Shown piece after piece: positions 28,424-37,586 of a stretch of 64,000 nt of DNA. Where the stretch lies: positions 310,001-374,000 of the forward strand of contig JAHBVX010000007.1 of NCBI GenBank assembly GCA_019637295.1, in the 5' to 3' direction. The stretch's first letter is position 1; the number at the start of each line of letters is the position of its first letter. The notes below the pieces were generated by a model. That model saw only the letters and a program-made list of their open reading frames with translations. It did not search any database and was not told the DNA's origin. Position numbers and translations under genes: made by a program. Source of the DNA: Polyangiaceae bacterium (GTDB lineage Bacteria; Myxococcota_A; Polyangia; Polyangiales; Polyangiaceae).

Positions 28424-29203
28424 ATGACGATGAAGCTCGGAAGTCTCGTGCTCGGGACGGTTGCCTCGACCGCGCTGTCGTGCGCGGGGTACCGGGGCGG
28501 CGCCATCTACGACGGCGTGAGCCGCACCGCCATGGTCTCGCCCACGGAGGTTCGCGATCTCGAGGAGCTGCCGTCGGGCTATGAGCGCCTGGGCGACGTG
28601 CGCGCGCACTGCACGCGCTACGAGGGGTCGCTGCCGCCGGACGGCGCGCCGCTGTCGGACGTGGACTGCGACGAGGCACGCCTGGTCGCCGCGCTGCGAG
28701 AGCGGGCCGCTGAGGCGGGGGGCGAGCTGCTCATCGGGCGGCGCTGCGGCTCACGCGTGCTGCATCGCGATGACGCCACGACGCGCTACGGCGTGACCTG
28801 CTCGGCCGAGGTCGCCCGGCCGGGGGCGAAGCTCCTCGCCGCGCGTCCGCTAGGGCCTCCGGCAGGGGAGGTGTCCGCGCCTCCAGCCCGGGAGGCCTGG
28901 CGTGTGCACGTTCGCTTCGCTCGTAACCCGGGCGTCGCGCGGCGCGCGCCCCGCGCGCCGGACCGGGTACGAGAGGTCGCCCTCGTGCCCGTCAGCCATG
29001 TGCGCCTGGGCGACGTGGTGACCGAGTGCGACGACGGCTGCAGCGAGGCGGCGACGCGTCAGGGCGTGCTGGTCGCGGCGGCCCGGCTGGGGGCGACGGA
29101 CGTCGCGGACGTTCGCTGCGCGCGCCTTGGAGAGGGCTTCTCGTGCCAGGGCACCGCCGCGGCCTACGAGGTGGACCCCGAGCTTTACCCCGACGCTCGC
29201 TGA
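28424..29203 (+). CDS. Lipoprotein with duplicated Cys-containing domain
   Basis: A 259-residue predicted lipoprotein (signal ending TALSC). The ATG at 28424 is set by GGAGG at 28412-28416. Two copies of a module are visible: YERLGDVRAHCTRY...ALRERAAEAGGELLIGRRC (about 45-105) and HVRLGDVVTECDDGC...ATRQGVLVAAARLGATDVADVRC (about 190-245), separated by a Pro/Arg-rich linker. The LGDV-AHC-(n)-A-GA-x-IxxxxC pattern resembles small YbjQ- or DUF4156-like lipoprotein folds, but I do not assign a family. It runs into the histidine phosphatase gene after 13 bases. Confidence 0.65.
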   Translation: MTMKLGSLVLGTVASTALSCAGYRGGAIYDGVSRTAMVSPTEVRDLEELPSGYERLGDVRAHCTRYEGSLPPDGAPLSDVDCDEARLVAALRERAAEAGGELLIGRRCGSRVLHRDDATTRYGVTCSAEVARPGAKLLAARPLGPPAGEVSAPPAREAWRVHVRFARNPGVARRAPRAPDRVREVALVPVSHVRLGDVVTECDDGCSEAATRQGVLVAAARLGATDVADVRCARLGEGFSCQGTAAAYEVDPELYPDAR

Positions 29204-29216
29204 GCGAGGCGCTCTG

Positions 29217-29885
29217 ATGGAGTTCTTGCTCGTTCGACATGGCGAGAGCGAAGGCAATCGCGATGGCATCATGCAGGGCTCGGGTGAGTACCCGCTCACC
29301 GACCTGGGCCGCGCGCAGGCGGATCAGCTCGCGCGCTTCCTTCTGGAGCGGCGCATCAGCTGGTCGCATGCCTTCAGCTCACCGCTGCTCCGAGCCCGAG
29401 CCACGTGCGACGCGCTCGTCGCCGCGGGCGTGGGTCCGGCCGCCGGGGTAGACCCGGACCTGCGTGAGATCTCCGCGGGCTCTCTGGAGGGCCTCAATCG
29501 CGAGCAGATCGTGGCCTTGCATCCCACGTTCATGTCGCGCGGGATCGAGGGGCTCGGAGACTTCTCCGAGTACGGCGGAGAGAGCTACGACCAGATGCAG
29601 CAGCGCGTGGAGCAGTTGATCGCGCGGCACGCGCCGCCGGCGCGACGCCGGAGCGATGACCGCGTACTCTTCGTCAGCCACGGCGGCCTCTTGTTCCAGC
29701 TCGTCAAGCGGCTGGTGTGCTTGCCGGTGCCTCGGGTGTTGATCCTGCGCCTCGGCAACTGCTGCGCGACCTTGATCCGCATGCGTGAGCGCCGCGGCCT
29801 GTTCTTGGGCGAGATCGCCTGGCACGTACCGCTCGAGCTGACCGGACCAGTGGCCGAGTCCGACGGCGGCGCGCTCTTCCGCTGA
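29217..29885 (+). CDS. Histidine phosphatase family protein (phosphoglycerate mutase-like)
   Basis: A 222-residue branch-1 histidine phosphatase. The phosphohistidine motif is FLLVRHGESEGNRDG at the N-terminus, the supporting Arg/Glu are in PLLRARATCDAL and EISAGSLEGLNREQI, and the second His is in LFVSHGGLLFQLV. The LEG and SHGG features suit small-molecule or broad-specificity phosphatases such as CobC/GpmB relatives. The ATG at 29217 is used; the longer frame overlaps the lipoprotein gene. The substrate is unknown. Confidence 0.88.
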   Translation: MEFLLVRHGESEGNRDGIMQGSGEYPLTDLGRAQADQLARFLLERRISWSHAFSSPLLRARATCDALVAAGVGPAAGVDPDLREISAGSLEGLNREQIVALHPTFMSRGIEGLGDFSEYGGESYDQMQQRVEQLIARHAPPARRRSDDRVLFVSHGGLLFQLVKRLVCLPVPRVLILRLGNCCATLIRMRERRGLFLGEIAWHVPLELTGPVAESDGGALFR

Positions 29886-29888
29886 GCG

Positions 29889-30581
29889 TCAGGGCTTCTT
29901 CTTGACGCCCTCGAGCGCGGCCCGCAGCCGCGGCGGCAGGGACACGGGCTTGAAGCGAGGCACCGGCACGCTCTGGAGGTCCGCCGAGTCCAGGGAGACG
30001 GGCTGCTCGGTGTCCGGCGGATCCGATGGCGGCGCGTGGCTGATGATGTTGGGCAGAGTTCGCGCGGCGTCGCCGAAGACCGGTATGAGACTGCGGCTCA
30101 CCGCCGACATGCTCGGCGGAACGCTGCGGCTACGGGAGAGCGGGGTGGCCAGCAGCTCCACCCGACGCTCTTCGACTCCACCTTGGATCTCGAGCGGCAG
30201 CACCAGCTCCGGATGCGCCAACAGCGCGCGGGCGAACTCCGCGAACGAGACGTCGATGCGCAGCGGCCCGAGGATCCGGGCGTGGCTGAGCCCGTCGTCG
30301 ACCAACAGCTCGAGCACGCTGACCTCCGTGTCCCCAATCAGGCGAACCCGAAGCTCGCCGTCCAGCCAGTCTCGATGCGCCATGTGCGCCAAGACCACCA
30401 AGATCTTGGGCGCGCCGCGGCCCGGCTTGGCCACCCGGGTCATGTGCTCGACGAGGGCGAGCGTCTTCTGGCGCGGGGAGGGCTCCGACCAGCTGCGCGC
30501 CGCGGCCAACGCTTCCTCGATCACGTCGTCCGTTACCGCGAGACACGAGGGGACGTGGCTGAAGTCCAAACCGTCGCTCAT
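29889..30581 (-). CDS. Uncharacterised cytoplasmic protein
   Basis: A 230-residue protein I do not recognise. The first 70 residues are helical and end with APKILVVLAHMAHRDWLDGELRVRLIGD. The centre has strand-rich segments (LRIDVSFAEFARALLAHPELVLPLEIQ), and the last 70 residues are Pro/Ser-rich, ending in a basic tail (LEGVKKKP). It has no signal or membrane helix. High coding bias and an ATG start after 84 bases of divergent intergenic DNA support it as a real gene. It stops four bases from the convergent phosphatase gene. Confidence 0.6.
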   Translation of the reverse strand: MSDGLDFSHVPSCLAVTDDVIEEALAAARSWSEPSPRQKTLALVEHMTRVAKPGRGAPKILVVLAHMAHRDWLDGELRVRLIGDTEVSVLELLVDDGLSHARILGPLRIDVSFAEFARALLAHPELVLPLEIQGGVEERRVELLATPLSRSRSVPPSMSAVSRSLIPVFGDAARTLPNIISHAPPSDPPDTEQPVSLDSADLQSVPVPRFKPVSLPPRLRAALEGVKKKP

Positions 30582-30665
30582 CCTGGTGTCGCAGGATAGC
30601 GCAGCCAGGTCGAGCTGACGGCACATTCCGGGAGCGCGGTGGTATGCTTCGCGCGCGACCAAGCC

Positions 30666-32036
30666 ATGCCCGTCCTCGATTTCGTCTCCGGCACGCTCGA
30701 GCTGCGTGGCGTGGCTCCCGAGCTCGCGCAGCGAGTCCCCGGCATGCGCTACGATCCGCGCGACGACTGCCACCGGGCGCGCGGCCTCGAGTACGCCGGG
30801 ATCGTGCGGGCCCTTCGCCGGGAAGGGGTCGAGTTCGACGATCGGGCCCGGCGCTACTCGGAGCTGGCTGCCGGCCAAGCCGTGCATCGCGAGCCGCGGG
30901 TCTACCAATCCGAGGCCCTCGCTGCCTGGAACGCCGCCGCGGGTCGGGGGGTGGTGGTGTTGCCCACCGGGGCCGGCAAGAGCCACGTCGCCAGCATGGC
31001 GATCGAGGCCAAGCGGCGCTCGGCGTTGGTGGTGGTGCCCACCCTCGACCTAGTTCGGCAGTGGTACGACCTCTTGCGCGTCGGGTTCGGCTGCGATGTT
31101 GGCGTCGTTGGTGGGGGTGAGCACCAGGTGTTGCCGTTGACGGTCACGACCTACGACTCCGCCTATCTGCACATGGAGCACTTGGGCGCGCGGTTCGGGC
31201 TGGTCGTGTTCGACGAGTGCCATCACCTGCCGGGCCCCAGCTACAGGCTCGCGGCCGAGTCGTGCATCGCACCTTATCGTCTCGGGCTCTCCGCCACTCC
31301 CGAGCGCGGCGACGGACTGGACGCGGATCTGGACGACTTGATCGGCCCGATCGTGTTCGAGAAGCACATCCACGAGCTGAGCGGTCGATACCTCGCCGAG
31401 TACGACACCCAGCGGATCGAGATCGAGCTGTCCGATGCAGCGCGCGAGGAGTACGCCGAAGCCCGCGCGACCTACACGGCGTTCTTGCGCGCGCAGGGCA
31501 TCCGCATGAGTTCGCCGCGCGGGTTCTCCGACTTCATCATGCGCTCGAGTCGCAGCGAGCAGGGCCAGCGCGCCATGGCAGCTTACCGCCGGCAACGGGA
31601 GATCGCCTTCGCCGCACCCGAGAAGCTGGACGTGCTCGAGACGCTGATCGTGGAGCATCGCGGTGAACGCATGCTCGTGTTCACGCAAGACAACCGCACC
31701 GCTTACCTCGTGTCGCGTCGCTTTCTCGTGCCCGTCATCACGCACCAGACCAAGGTGCGCGAGCGCAGCGACATCTTGCAGCGCTTCTCCAGCGGAGAGT
31801 GGCCCATCGTCGCGACCAGCAAGGTGCTGAACGAAGGCGTAGACGTGCCCGAGGCGAGCGTCGCCGTGGTCATTTCGGGCAGTGGTTCGGTGCGCGAGCA
31901 CGTTCAGCGACTTGGGCGCATCCTTCGCCCTCGAGACGACAAGCGGGCCGTGCTGTACGAGATCGTGACCAGAGGAACCGGGGAGACCTTCACCAGCGAA
32001 CGGCGCCGCGAGCACGCGGCGTACCGCGAGGCCTGA
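30666..32036 (+). CDS. XPB/Rad25-like superfamily 2 DNA helicase
   Basis: A 456-residue SF2 helicase of the bacterial/archaeal XPB type. A short N-terminal damage-recognition-like domain (DYDPRDDC, GIVRALRREGVEF) precedes Walker A LPTGAGKSHV (about 105), the DECH box (VVFDECHHLP), LGLSATPERGDGLD and motif VI QRLGRILRPRDDKR. RGFSDF and the thumb-like insert follow the XPB layout. Archaeal XPB works with the nuclease Bax1, and a DUF790/Bax1 gene follows here after ten bases. The pair probably unwinds and cuts damaged DNA. The start ATG follows a TATGCT hexamer (30643-30648). Confidence 0.9.
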   Translation: MPVLDFVSGTLELRGVAPELAQRVPGMRYDPRDDCHRARGLEYAGIVRALRREGVEFDDRARRYSELAAGQAVHREPRVYQSEALAAWNAAAGRGVVVLPTGAGKSHVASMAIEAKRRSALVVVPTLDLVRQWYDLLRVGFGCDVGVVGGGEHQVLPLTVTTYDSAYLHMEHLGARFGLVVFDECHHLPGPSYRLAAESCIAPYRLGLSATPERGDGLDADLDDLIGPIVFEKHIHELSGRYLAEYDTQRIEIELSDAAREEYAEARATYTAFLRAQGIRMSSPRGFSDFIMRSSRSEQGQRAMAAYRRQREIAFAAPEKLDVLETLIVEHRGERMLVFTQDNRTAYLVSRRFLVPVITHQTKVRERSDILQRFSSGEWPIVATSKVLNEGVDVPEASVAVVISGSGSVREHVQRLGRILRPRDDKRAVLYEIVTRGTGETFTSERRREHAAYREA

Positions 32037-32046
32037 GAGGAGCGCC

Positions 32047-33279
32047 ATGCTGACCGCCGAGTTGGTGCGCGCAAGGCGCCGCGGTAAGACCCTCGAGCTG
32101 TTGCCCCTGGGCGCGAAGGAGCACGCGGGCGCCGTCGAGCTTGCCGAGTCCTTGCTCTGCGCAGCGCGTGGCGCCGTGGGTCGTACTCGAGCGGAACTGT
32201 TCGAGGCCTTTGCCGCCACCTCTGCCTCTGCGGCCCAGCGCAAGCTGAAGGATGGGCTCGTCAAGCTGCTCGAGGATGTCCTCGAGTTCGAGCAGGTCTC
32301 AGCCATCGAGCCCGCGGAGCTGCGGCAGGAGCTGTTCTCCGCGGCCGCCGCGGCCCGTCGCGCCGAGAGCGCCTTCGAGCGAGCGGCGCTGATCCGGAGC
32401 GCGGCCTCGCGTCGAGAGGTGGACGACGCGGAGATCGAGCGCGCGCTGTACTCGGACCTGAAGAGCGAGCACCGCGTCGTTGGCCTCGCGCCGCTGACCG
32501 TGGACGAGCTGCTCGAGCGCTACCAGAGGCAGGGGCCCCAAGCCGTGCTGATGCGCGCGGTGCGGGTGGTGGCGGAGGTGACCGGGGGCTCGGCGCTCTC
32601 GTATCGCACGTTGTTCGCCAAGCTGAAGTTTCGACGCCTGCTGTTTCGCGTCGAGCCCGTCGCCGACGGCTACCGCCTCACGATCGACGGCCCCTTCAGC
32701 CTGTTCGAGGCCGTCACCAAGTACGGACTCGCGCTGGCGCTGACCTTGCCCGCGCTCGAGTCCGCCGGCGCGCTCCGTCTAGTCGCCGAGGTGGTCTGGG
32801 GTCCGCGCCGGGAGCGCCTGACGTTCGAGTACCGGCACGCGGCGCCCGGAGCTGCGCCGACGCCGCCCCCGATCCTCGACGAGGCCCAGCGGCTGATCGA
32901 CGCCTTCGAGCGCCTGGGTGGTCCCTGGCGCGCGGAGTCGTCGAGCTTGATCCTGCAGCAACCTGGCGTGGGCGTGCTGGTGCCGGACCTGCGCTTCGTG
33001 CACGGGCCGTCGGGCACCGAGGTCTACGTAGAGCTGGTCGGCTTCTGGAGTCGCGAGGCCGTGTTCAAGCGCCTCGACATGGCGGCCTCGGGGCTGTCGG
33101 TGCCGATCGTGTTTGCGGTGAGCGAGCGGCTGCGGGTCAGCGAAGAGCTGCTGGAGGACGTCCCCGCGGCGAGCCTGTACACCTACAAGGCCAGCGTGAG
33201 CCCGCGAGGGTTGGAGCGTCGACTGGACGCGGTCCGACGGGATGCCGTCAAGGCGCCGCGTCCGCGGCGTCGGCGCTAG
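32047..33279 (+). CDS. DUF790/Bax1-type nuclease partner of XPB
   Basis: A 410-residue DUF790 protein, the family of archaeal Bax1, which binds XPB and cleaves DNA. MLTAELVRARRRGKTLELLPL at the start is characteristic. A long helical middle follows, then a PD-(D/E)XK-like C-terminal region where LVPDLRFVHGPSGTEVYVELVGFWSREAVFKRLD supplies the acidic and lysine residues (about 315-350). GGAG precedes the ATG by a few bases, and the gene is ten bases after the helicase, so the two form a single unit. Its 3' end overlaps the convergent CehA/McbA gene by 32 bases. Confidence 0.87.
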   Translation: MLTAELVRARRRGKTLELLPLGAKEHAGAVELAESLLCAARGAVGRTRAELFEAFAATSASAAQRKLKDGLVKLLEDVLEFEQVSAIEPAELRQELFSAAAAARRAESAFERAALIRSAASRREVDDAEIERALYSDLKSEHRVVGLAPLTVDELLERYQRQGPQAVLMRAVRVVAEVTGGSALSYRTLFAKLKFRRLLFRVEPVADGYRLTIDGPFSLFEAVTKYGLALALTLPALESAGALRLVAEVVWGPRRERLTFEYRHAAPGAAPTPPPILDEAQRLIDAFERLGGPWRAESSSLILQQPGVGVLVPDLRFVHGPSGTEVYVELVGFWSREAVFKRLDMAASGLSVPIVFAVSERLRVSEELLEDVPAASLYTYKASVSPRGLERRLDAVRRDAVKAPRPRRRR

Positions 33280-35788
33280 CCTCGCGCGCTGGGGGAGCGA
33301 GCGTGCCCTCGGCGAAGCCGTCGCCGCCGCGGTCGATCCAGATCGGGTTCGTGAACGCGATGGGCTTGGCGCCCAGGCCCGGCAACACGACGTCCAGAGG
33401 CCGGTCACCGCGCACGATCACGATGATCCAGGAGTCGCTGGCGATGGGCACCTGCGTCTGCCAAGCCAAGCGCACCAGGTTCGCGCGCGGCGGCGGCACC
33501 TGAGTCACCGCGGCCCGCTCGCCGTTCACCCAGATCTCGGCGCGGGTGATGTCCACCCACGCGGGTGCGCGGACGCTGACCTGCACGTTGATCGCGTCGT
33601 CCTCCGTGACGGCGACGTCCCCGGGGCCGGCGCCCCCGGCTCGCGCTTCGATGAACGGCCCGTTGGTGACCAGCACGCGACCGAAGCGCAGGGCGGAGAC
33701 GATCTCCTCGCCGCTGACCCGTCCGGCGCGGTCGTCGGCTACTCGCAGGTAGTTGCGAGGGTAGCCGACCCACTCACGGCTGAGCCGATGCGAGTCCGAG
33801 TTGCCGAGGGCGGTGTAACGCCTGCCGGCGCGCAAGAGCGCGATCCACTCGAGGAGGTTTCTCTCGACCACCTCGTCTTTGCCCAGCTCGAAGCCGTTGA
33901 GCACTTCGATGGCGTCGAAATCGAAGGAGAAGCCTTCGGCACTGGCCTGGGCGGTGGCGGGCTCGAGCCCGCCTCGATTGAAGTAGCCGATGTCGCCCAT
34001 GCGCGGATGATTGACCTGCAAGACTACGCCGGGCGACAGCGTGCGGATCTCCGCGAACAGGTCCCGCGGCGCGATGTTCGCCAGCAGGGGCAAGGGCGTG
34101 CCCACCGGGTAGGGGAAGGCGTTGAAGTGTCCCCACTCGCTGGTGGTGACCTCCAGGCCGGAGAAGGTCGCTAGCCGCTCGCTCGTTCCGAGCGTCGCCA
34201 CGAGGGGCGCGTAGTCCGTCACGTGGTTGTGATCCGTAGGCACCGCGATCTCGACGCCCTCCGCCACCAGCGACACGACGCGATCTTCCAGCGAGATCGT
34301 CGAGTCGTGGCTGGGCGCGGCATGGACGTGAAAGTCCGCGCTGATCCAGCCTGGGGTGTCGACGACGCGGTACAACTCCGCCCGCACCGTCGCCCCGAGC
34401 TCCGGGCCCACCGTCACCACCGACTCCCAGAGCCCGAACTCGGGACCGTGGGTGAAGACGAGACGGTACTGGCCCGGGGGCAGTTGGATCCTACCTTCAC
34501 CCGCCAGGGTGTAGCCGATGTTGCCAGCGCCCTGCGCGCGCTCCGCCGGGCCCAGAGAGGGCGTCTTCGTGGGCGGTACGCCGGTGACGATCCAGCGAGC
34601 GGACAGTGGCCGCCCGGTCGAGTCGGCCACCGTGTAGCGCAGCGTGCCGGGCTCTGGTGCGATCAGGCGCGTCGCGATGGGCTGCTCCCCGGGCTCGACG
34701 CGGACGTTGGTCGCGTCCTCTCCGCCCGGGGCCTTCAGCACCAGGGTGTAGTCCCCTGCCGGCAGTGGCAGCTCGAAGCGCCCTCCCGCTCCGGCGCGAA
34801 CGCTGAGCACGGGTCGACCGTCGGGGTGTCGCGCCTCCACCGTGGCCCAAGCCGGCGCGGGCTTGAGCGTCCCACGCACCAGGCGCGTCGGTTTGCCGGT
34901 CGCCTGCCAGGCGGGCGCCGCCACGGCAGCGAGGCCACCGCGGGCGACCAGCAACCGCCGCCGGACGTCCTGGTACGCGCCGGGCGCCAAGTCCAACGCC
35001 GCCGTGAGCGCGCGCTGCTCCGTCGGTCCGATCAGGTCGAAGCGGAAGTCGGTGTCGGCTCCGTCGGGGTAGGCCACTGCGACGGACAGTTCGCGCCCCC
35101 GCCGCGCGATCCACGGTACGCGCGCGCGCGTCGGCCCTTCGACGAAGCCGAGTCGCGGCGCGAAGGTGGGCGCGCCGGGCCAGCTCACCGAGTCCCCCAC
35201 CGCGACCGCGCGCAGCAGGTTGCGCGAGGTGTTGCGCACGCGTGTCGTGACCTCCACGGCGCCCTTCTGCGGCAGCGCATCGAAGGTCGTCTCCAGGCTG
35301 ACGCTGCGGTCAGCGTTGTCGTGGGTCGTCACCAGCACGGGTCGCTCCCCGCGCATGGCCGGCGCGACGCGGCGCGGCGTCAGCTCCTGGCGCACCCCTT
35401 GGATGTCGACCGCGGGGCCCAGGCCGAACAGCACGTCGTCCGCGAGGCGCTCGGTCACCAGCTCGGTCAGGTTCCCGTGCCGCAGCTGCCGCTCGGTGCC
35501 CGCCGCGTCCGAGCCGATCACGAGCCTGAGCCCGCGGGTCTCGAGCAGCCAGTCACCCGCTGTGGCCTGGACGGCGGGGCCTGTGGCGTCGGAGTCGGGT
35601 TGGACGCGGCTGACGGTGACTCCCCCGCCGGACAGGGGCAGCGCGAGGGTCTCGGACGGGTCCCGAGGACGGAACAGAAATCCGAGCACCACCAGCCCGG
35701 CCGCAGAGGTCAGCCCGATGGTCAACGGCAGCAGCGCGCGCCGGCGTCGCAGGTTCGTCGAAGGCGGACTCACGAGGCTCGGGACCAT
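33248..35788 (-). CDS. CehA/McbA-family PHP-domain metallohydrolase, membrane anchored
   Basis: An 846-residue protein. An N-terminal membrane helix (about 15-37, after RRRRALLP) anchors it. A large beta-rich exported region follows, with carboxypeptidase-regulatory-like repeats such as FELPLPAGDYTLVLKAPGG and IQLPPGQYRLVF. The C-terminal third is a PHP domain with metal ligands in ISADFHVHAAPSHDS, VPTDHNHVTDY, QVNHPRMG and LGNSDSHRL, typical of CehA/McbA hydrolases. The ATG at 35788 is preferred; one at 35818 would add ten residues. The substrate is unknown; a phosphoester or carbamate is typical of the family. It overlaps the Bax1 gene tail to tail. Confidence 0.85.
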   Translation of the reverse strand: MVPSLVSPPSTNLRRRRALLPLTIGLTSAAGLVVLGFLFRPRDPSETLALPLSGGGVTVSRVQPDSDATGPAVQATAGDWLLETRGLRLVIGSDAAGTERQLRHGNLTELVTERLADDVLFGLGPAVDIQGVRQELTPRRVAPAMRGERPVLVTTHDNADRSVSLETTFDALPQKGAVEVTTRVRNTSRNLLRAVAVGDSVSWPGAPTFAPRLGFVEGPTRARVPWIARRGRELSVAVAYPDGADTDFRFDLIGPTEQRALTAALDLAPGAYQDVRRRLLVARGGLAAVAAPAWQATGKPTRLVRGTLKPAPAWATVEARHPDGRPVLSVRAGAGGRFELPLPAGDYTLVLKAPGGEDATNVRVEPGEQPIATRLIAPEPGTLRYTVADSTGRPLSARWIVTGVPPTKTPSLGPAERAQGAGNIGYTLAGEGRIQLPPGQYRLVFTHGPEFGLWESVVTVGPELGATVRAELYRVVDTPGWISADFHVHAAPSHDSTISLEDRVVSLVAEGVEIAVPTDHNHVTDYAPLVATLGTSERLATFSGLEVTTSEWGHFNAFPYPVGTPLPLLANIAPRDLFAEIRTLSPGVVLQVNHPRMGDIGYFNRGGLEPATAQASAEGFSFDFDAIEVLNGFELGKDEVVERNLLEWIALLRAGRRYTALGNSDSHRLSREWVGYPRNYLRVADDRAGRVSGEEIVSALRFGRVLVTNGPFIEARAGGAGPGDVAVTEDDAINVQVSVRAPAWVDITRAEIWVNGERAAVTQVPPPRANLVRLAWQTQVPIASDSWIIVIVRGDRPLDVVLPGLGAKPIAFTNPIWIDRGGDGFAEGTLAPPAREASADAADAAP

Positions 35789-35846
35789 AGCCCCACCCCA
35801 CCGGGATCGGAGAGGCATTCTGCCGCGTCCGTGCTATCGAGCCCGG

Positions 35847-36227
35847 GTGAATCGCGGCGAGCTCCTCTTGCTGCTCGGCTTGGGGGTCGCGCTCGCGCTG
35901 CTCGTCGCTCGACCCGCCGACCCGCCGCGGGCGGATCTCTGCGGCCCCGAGTGGACGCTCGACCCTCCACGTCCGAGCGCTGGGGGGGACCTCGTCGTCA
36001 CCTACACGCACCCCGAGCCCCTCCGCTACGTCGATCTCAAGGTCGATGGGCCCGTCGCTCCGGGTGTCACGCTGGCGGATCTCGCGCTGCTCGAGCGCCG
36101 CGCGTGGACCTACGTCGTCACCGGACTGGCGCCGGGACGCTACCAGCTGAGGCTGTGGGGCGGCCGGCCGCACGCGCGGGTCTCGAACTGTCAGCTCGAG
36201 GTCCGCCCGGCCGAGGGGACGAAGTAG
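35847..36227 (+). CDS. Small exported or membrane-anchored protein
   Basis: A 126-residue protein with an N-terminal hydrophobic helix (LLLLLGLGVALALLVA) followed by a compact beta-rich domain (LVVTYTHPEPLRYVDLKVDG, WTYVVTGLAPGRYQLRLWGG) with one Cys pair (LCGPE, SNCQLE). The GAPGxYxLRL pattern suggests an immunoglobulin- or CNA-B-like fold. The GTG at 35847 follows a TATCGA hexamer at 35835-35840. The stop codon ends exactly one base before the 3' end of the convergent tRNA-Phe gene. The function is unknown. Confidence 0.65.
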   Translation: MNRGELLLLLGLGVALALLVARPADPPRADLCGPEWTLDPPRPSAGGDLVVTYTHPEPLRYVDLKVDGPVAPGVTLADLALLERRAWTYVVTGLAPGRYQLRLWGGRPHARVSNCQLEVRPAEGTK

Positions 36228-36300
36228 TGTCCAGGGACAGAATCGAACTGTCGACACGTGGATTTTCAATCCACTGCTCTACCGACTGAGCTACCTGGAC
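36228..36300 (-). tRNA. tRNA-Phe(GAA)
   Basis: A complete 73-base tRNA on the minus strand. It begins GTCCAGG at 36300, has the D-arm AGCTCAGTCGGTAGAGCA, the anticodon stem GTGGA/TCCAC with loop TTGAAAA (anticodon GAA) and the T-loop GTTCGATTC. The acceptor strand CCTGGAC and discriminator A end at 36228. CCA is not encoded. The 3' end abuts the stop codon of the convergent small-protein gene. Confidence 0.97.
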
Positions 36301-36440
36301 GGGGGACGCGAAGGAGTATCGCAAAGCCGGGGGGCCTGGCAACCCTCGCGAACGACTCGGTGGGTCCGCGAGCGCCCGGCCAGCGCGGGGGCCGCCAACT
36401 GCTTGGGATTCTGGCGCCACCCCGACTATCCTCCCGCATC

Positions 36441-37520
36441 GTGGTCAGTCTGGGACCGGGACCGGGAGCGAATCCCTACGCCTCCGAGGCGTATCTGCAT
36501 CAGCTGCTGTCCAAGGCCATCAACGCCGGCGCCCGGGATGTCCACCTGAAGGTGGGGCAGCCTCCGGGGGCGCGCGTGCGAGGTTCGATCGTGTACTTTC
36601 GAGTCGACAAGATCCGACCCGAGGACACCGAGGCGGTGGCGCGGCACCTGATCAAGGATCCGGCGCTGCGTGCGGACCTGACCGCCTTCAACGAGTACGA
36701 CACCTCCTACGCGGCCTCCGGCATCGGCCGCTTCCGCGTCAACGTCTACCGCCAGCGCGGCACGCTCGCGGTGGTGATGCGCGCCATCCCCTTCGATGTC
36801 CCGCGGCTGGACGGGCTGGGGGTGCCCGACGCGGTTCGGGAGTTGGCGGAGCGGGAGCGGGGGCTCGTGCTCTGCGTGGGCGCTGCCGGTAACGGCAAGA
36901 GCACCACCCTGGCCGCGATGATCGCGCACATGAACGAGCATCTGTCGCGGCATGTCGTGACCATCGAAGACCCCATCGAGTATCTGCACACCGACGGGCG
37001 GTGCTCCATCAGCCAGCGGGAGATCGGTATCGACACGGACAGCTTCGCAGACGCCCTGCGCGCAGCGCTGCGACAGGATCCGGACGTGATCCAAGTGGGC
37101 GAGATCCGCGACGCGATCACCATGGAAATCGCGCTCAAGGCCGCGGAGACGGGGCACTTGGTGCTCTCCACGCTGCACACGCCGGACGTCGCGCGCACGG
37201 TCAATCGCGTGGTGGCGCTGACTCAGGGCGATCCCGAGGACATCCGCGAGCGGCTCGGGGACGTGCTGCAGGGCGTGCTCGCCCAGCGGCTGCTGCCCCG
37301 GGCGGACGCCAAGGGGGTGGTGCTGGCCTCCGAGCTCCTGGTCGCCACTGGCTCGGTGCGAGAGTCGATCAAGCGGCCCGTCGGTAATCCGCCGCTCAAG
37401 GAGCTGATGGAGTCGGGGCAAGGCATGTACGGGATGCAGACCTTCGAGATGAGCATCAAACAGCTGTTGCGGGATGGCTTGGTGGACCGCGAGGTCGCGC
37501 GGGCGGCGATCGGGTTTTGA
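36441..37520 (+). CDS. PilT/PilU-family type IV pilus retraction ATPase
   Basis: A 359-residue type II/IV secretion ATPase. The N-terminal PAS-like domain (HQLLSKAINAGARDVHLKVGQPPGARVRG) is typical of PilT. Walker A is GAAGNGKST (about 147), the Asp box includes VVTIEDPIEYLH, Walker B is DVIQVGEIRD and the His box is TGHLVLSTLHT. The AIRNLIRE-like retraction motif of canonical PilT is not evident near the C-terminus, so it is closer to PilU or an accessory PilT paralogue. The GTG at 36441 follows a TATCCT hexamer (36427-36432). No other pilus genes are adjacent, as usual for extra PilT copies in gliding myxobacteria. Confidence 0.88.
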   Translation: MVSLGPGPGANPYASEAYLHQLLSKAINAGARDVHLKVGQPPGARVRGSIVYFRVDKIRPEDTEAVARHLIKDPALRADLTAFNEYDTSYAASGIGRFRVNVYRQRGTLAVVMRAIPFDVPRLDGLGVPDAVRELAERERGLVLCVGAAGNGKSTTLAAMIAHMNEHLSRHVVTIEDPIEYLHTDGRCSISQREIGIDTDSFADALRAALRQDPDVIQVGEIRDAITMEIALKAAETGHLVLSTLHTPDVARTVNRVVALTQGDPEDIRERLGDVLQGVLAQRLLPRADAKGVVLASELLVATGSVRESIKRPVGNPPLKELMESGQGMYGMQTFEMSIKQLLRDGLVDREVARAAIGF

Positions 37521-37586
37521 CTGCTCCCGGGGCGGGTCCGAGCCAGGCCTTGTCGTCGCGCCCCGACGCGCGGTAGACCAAGCGCC

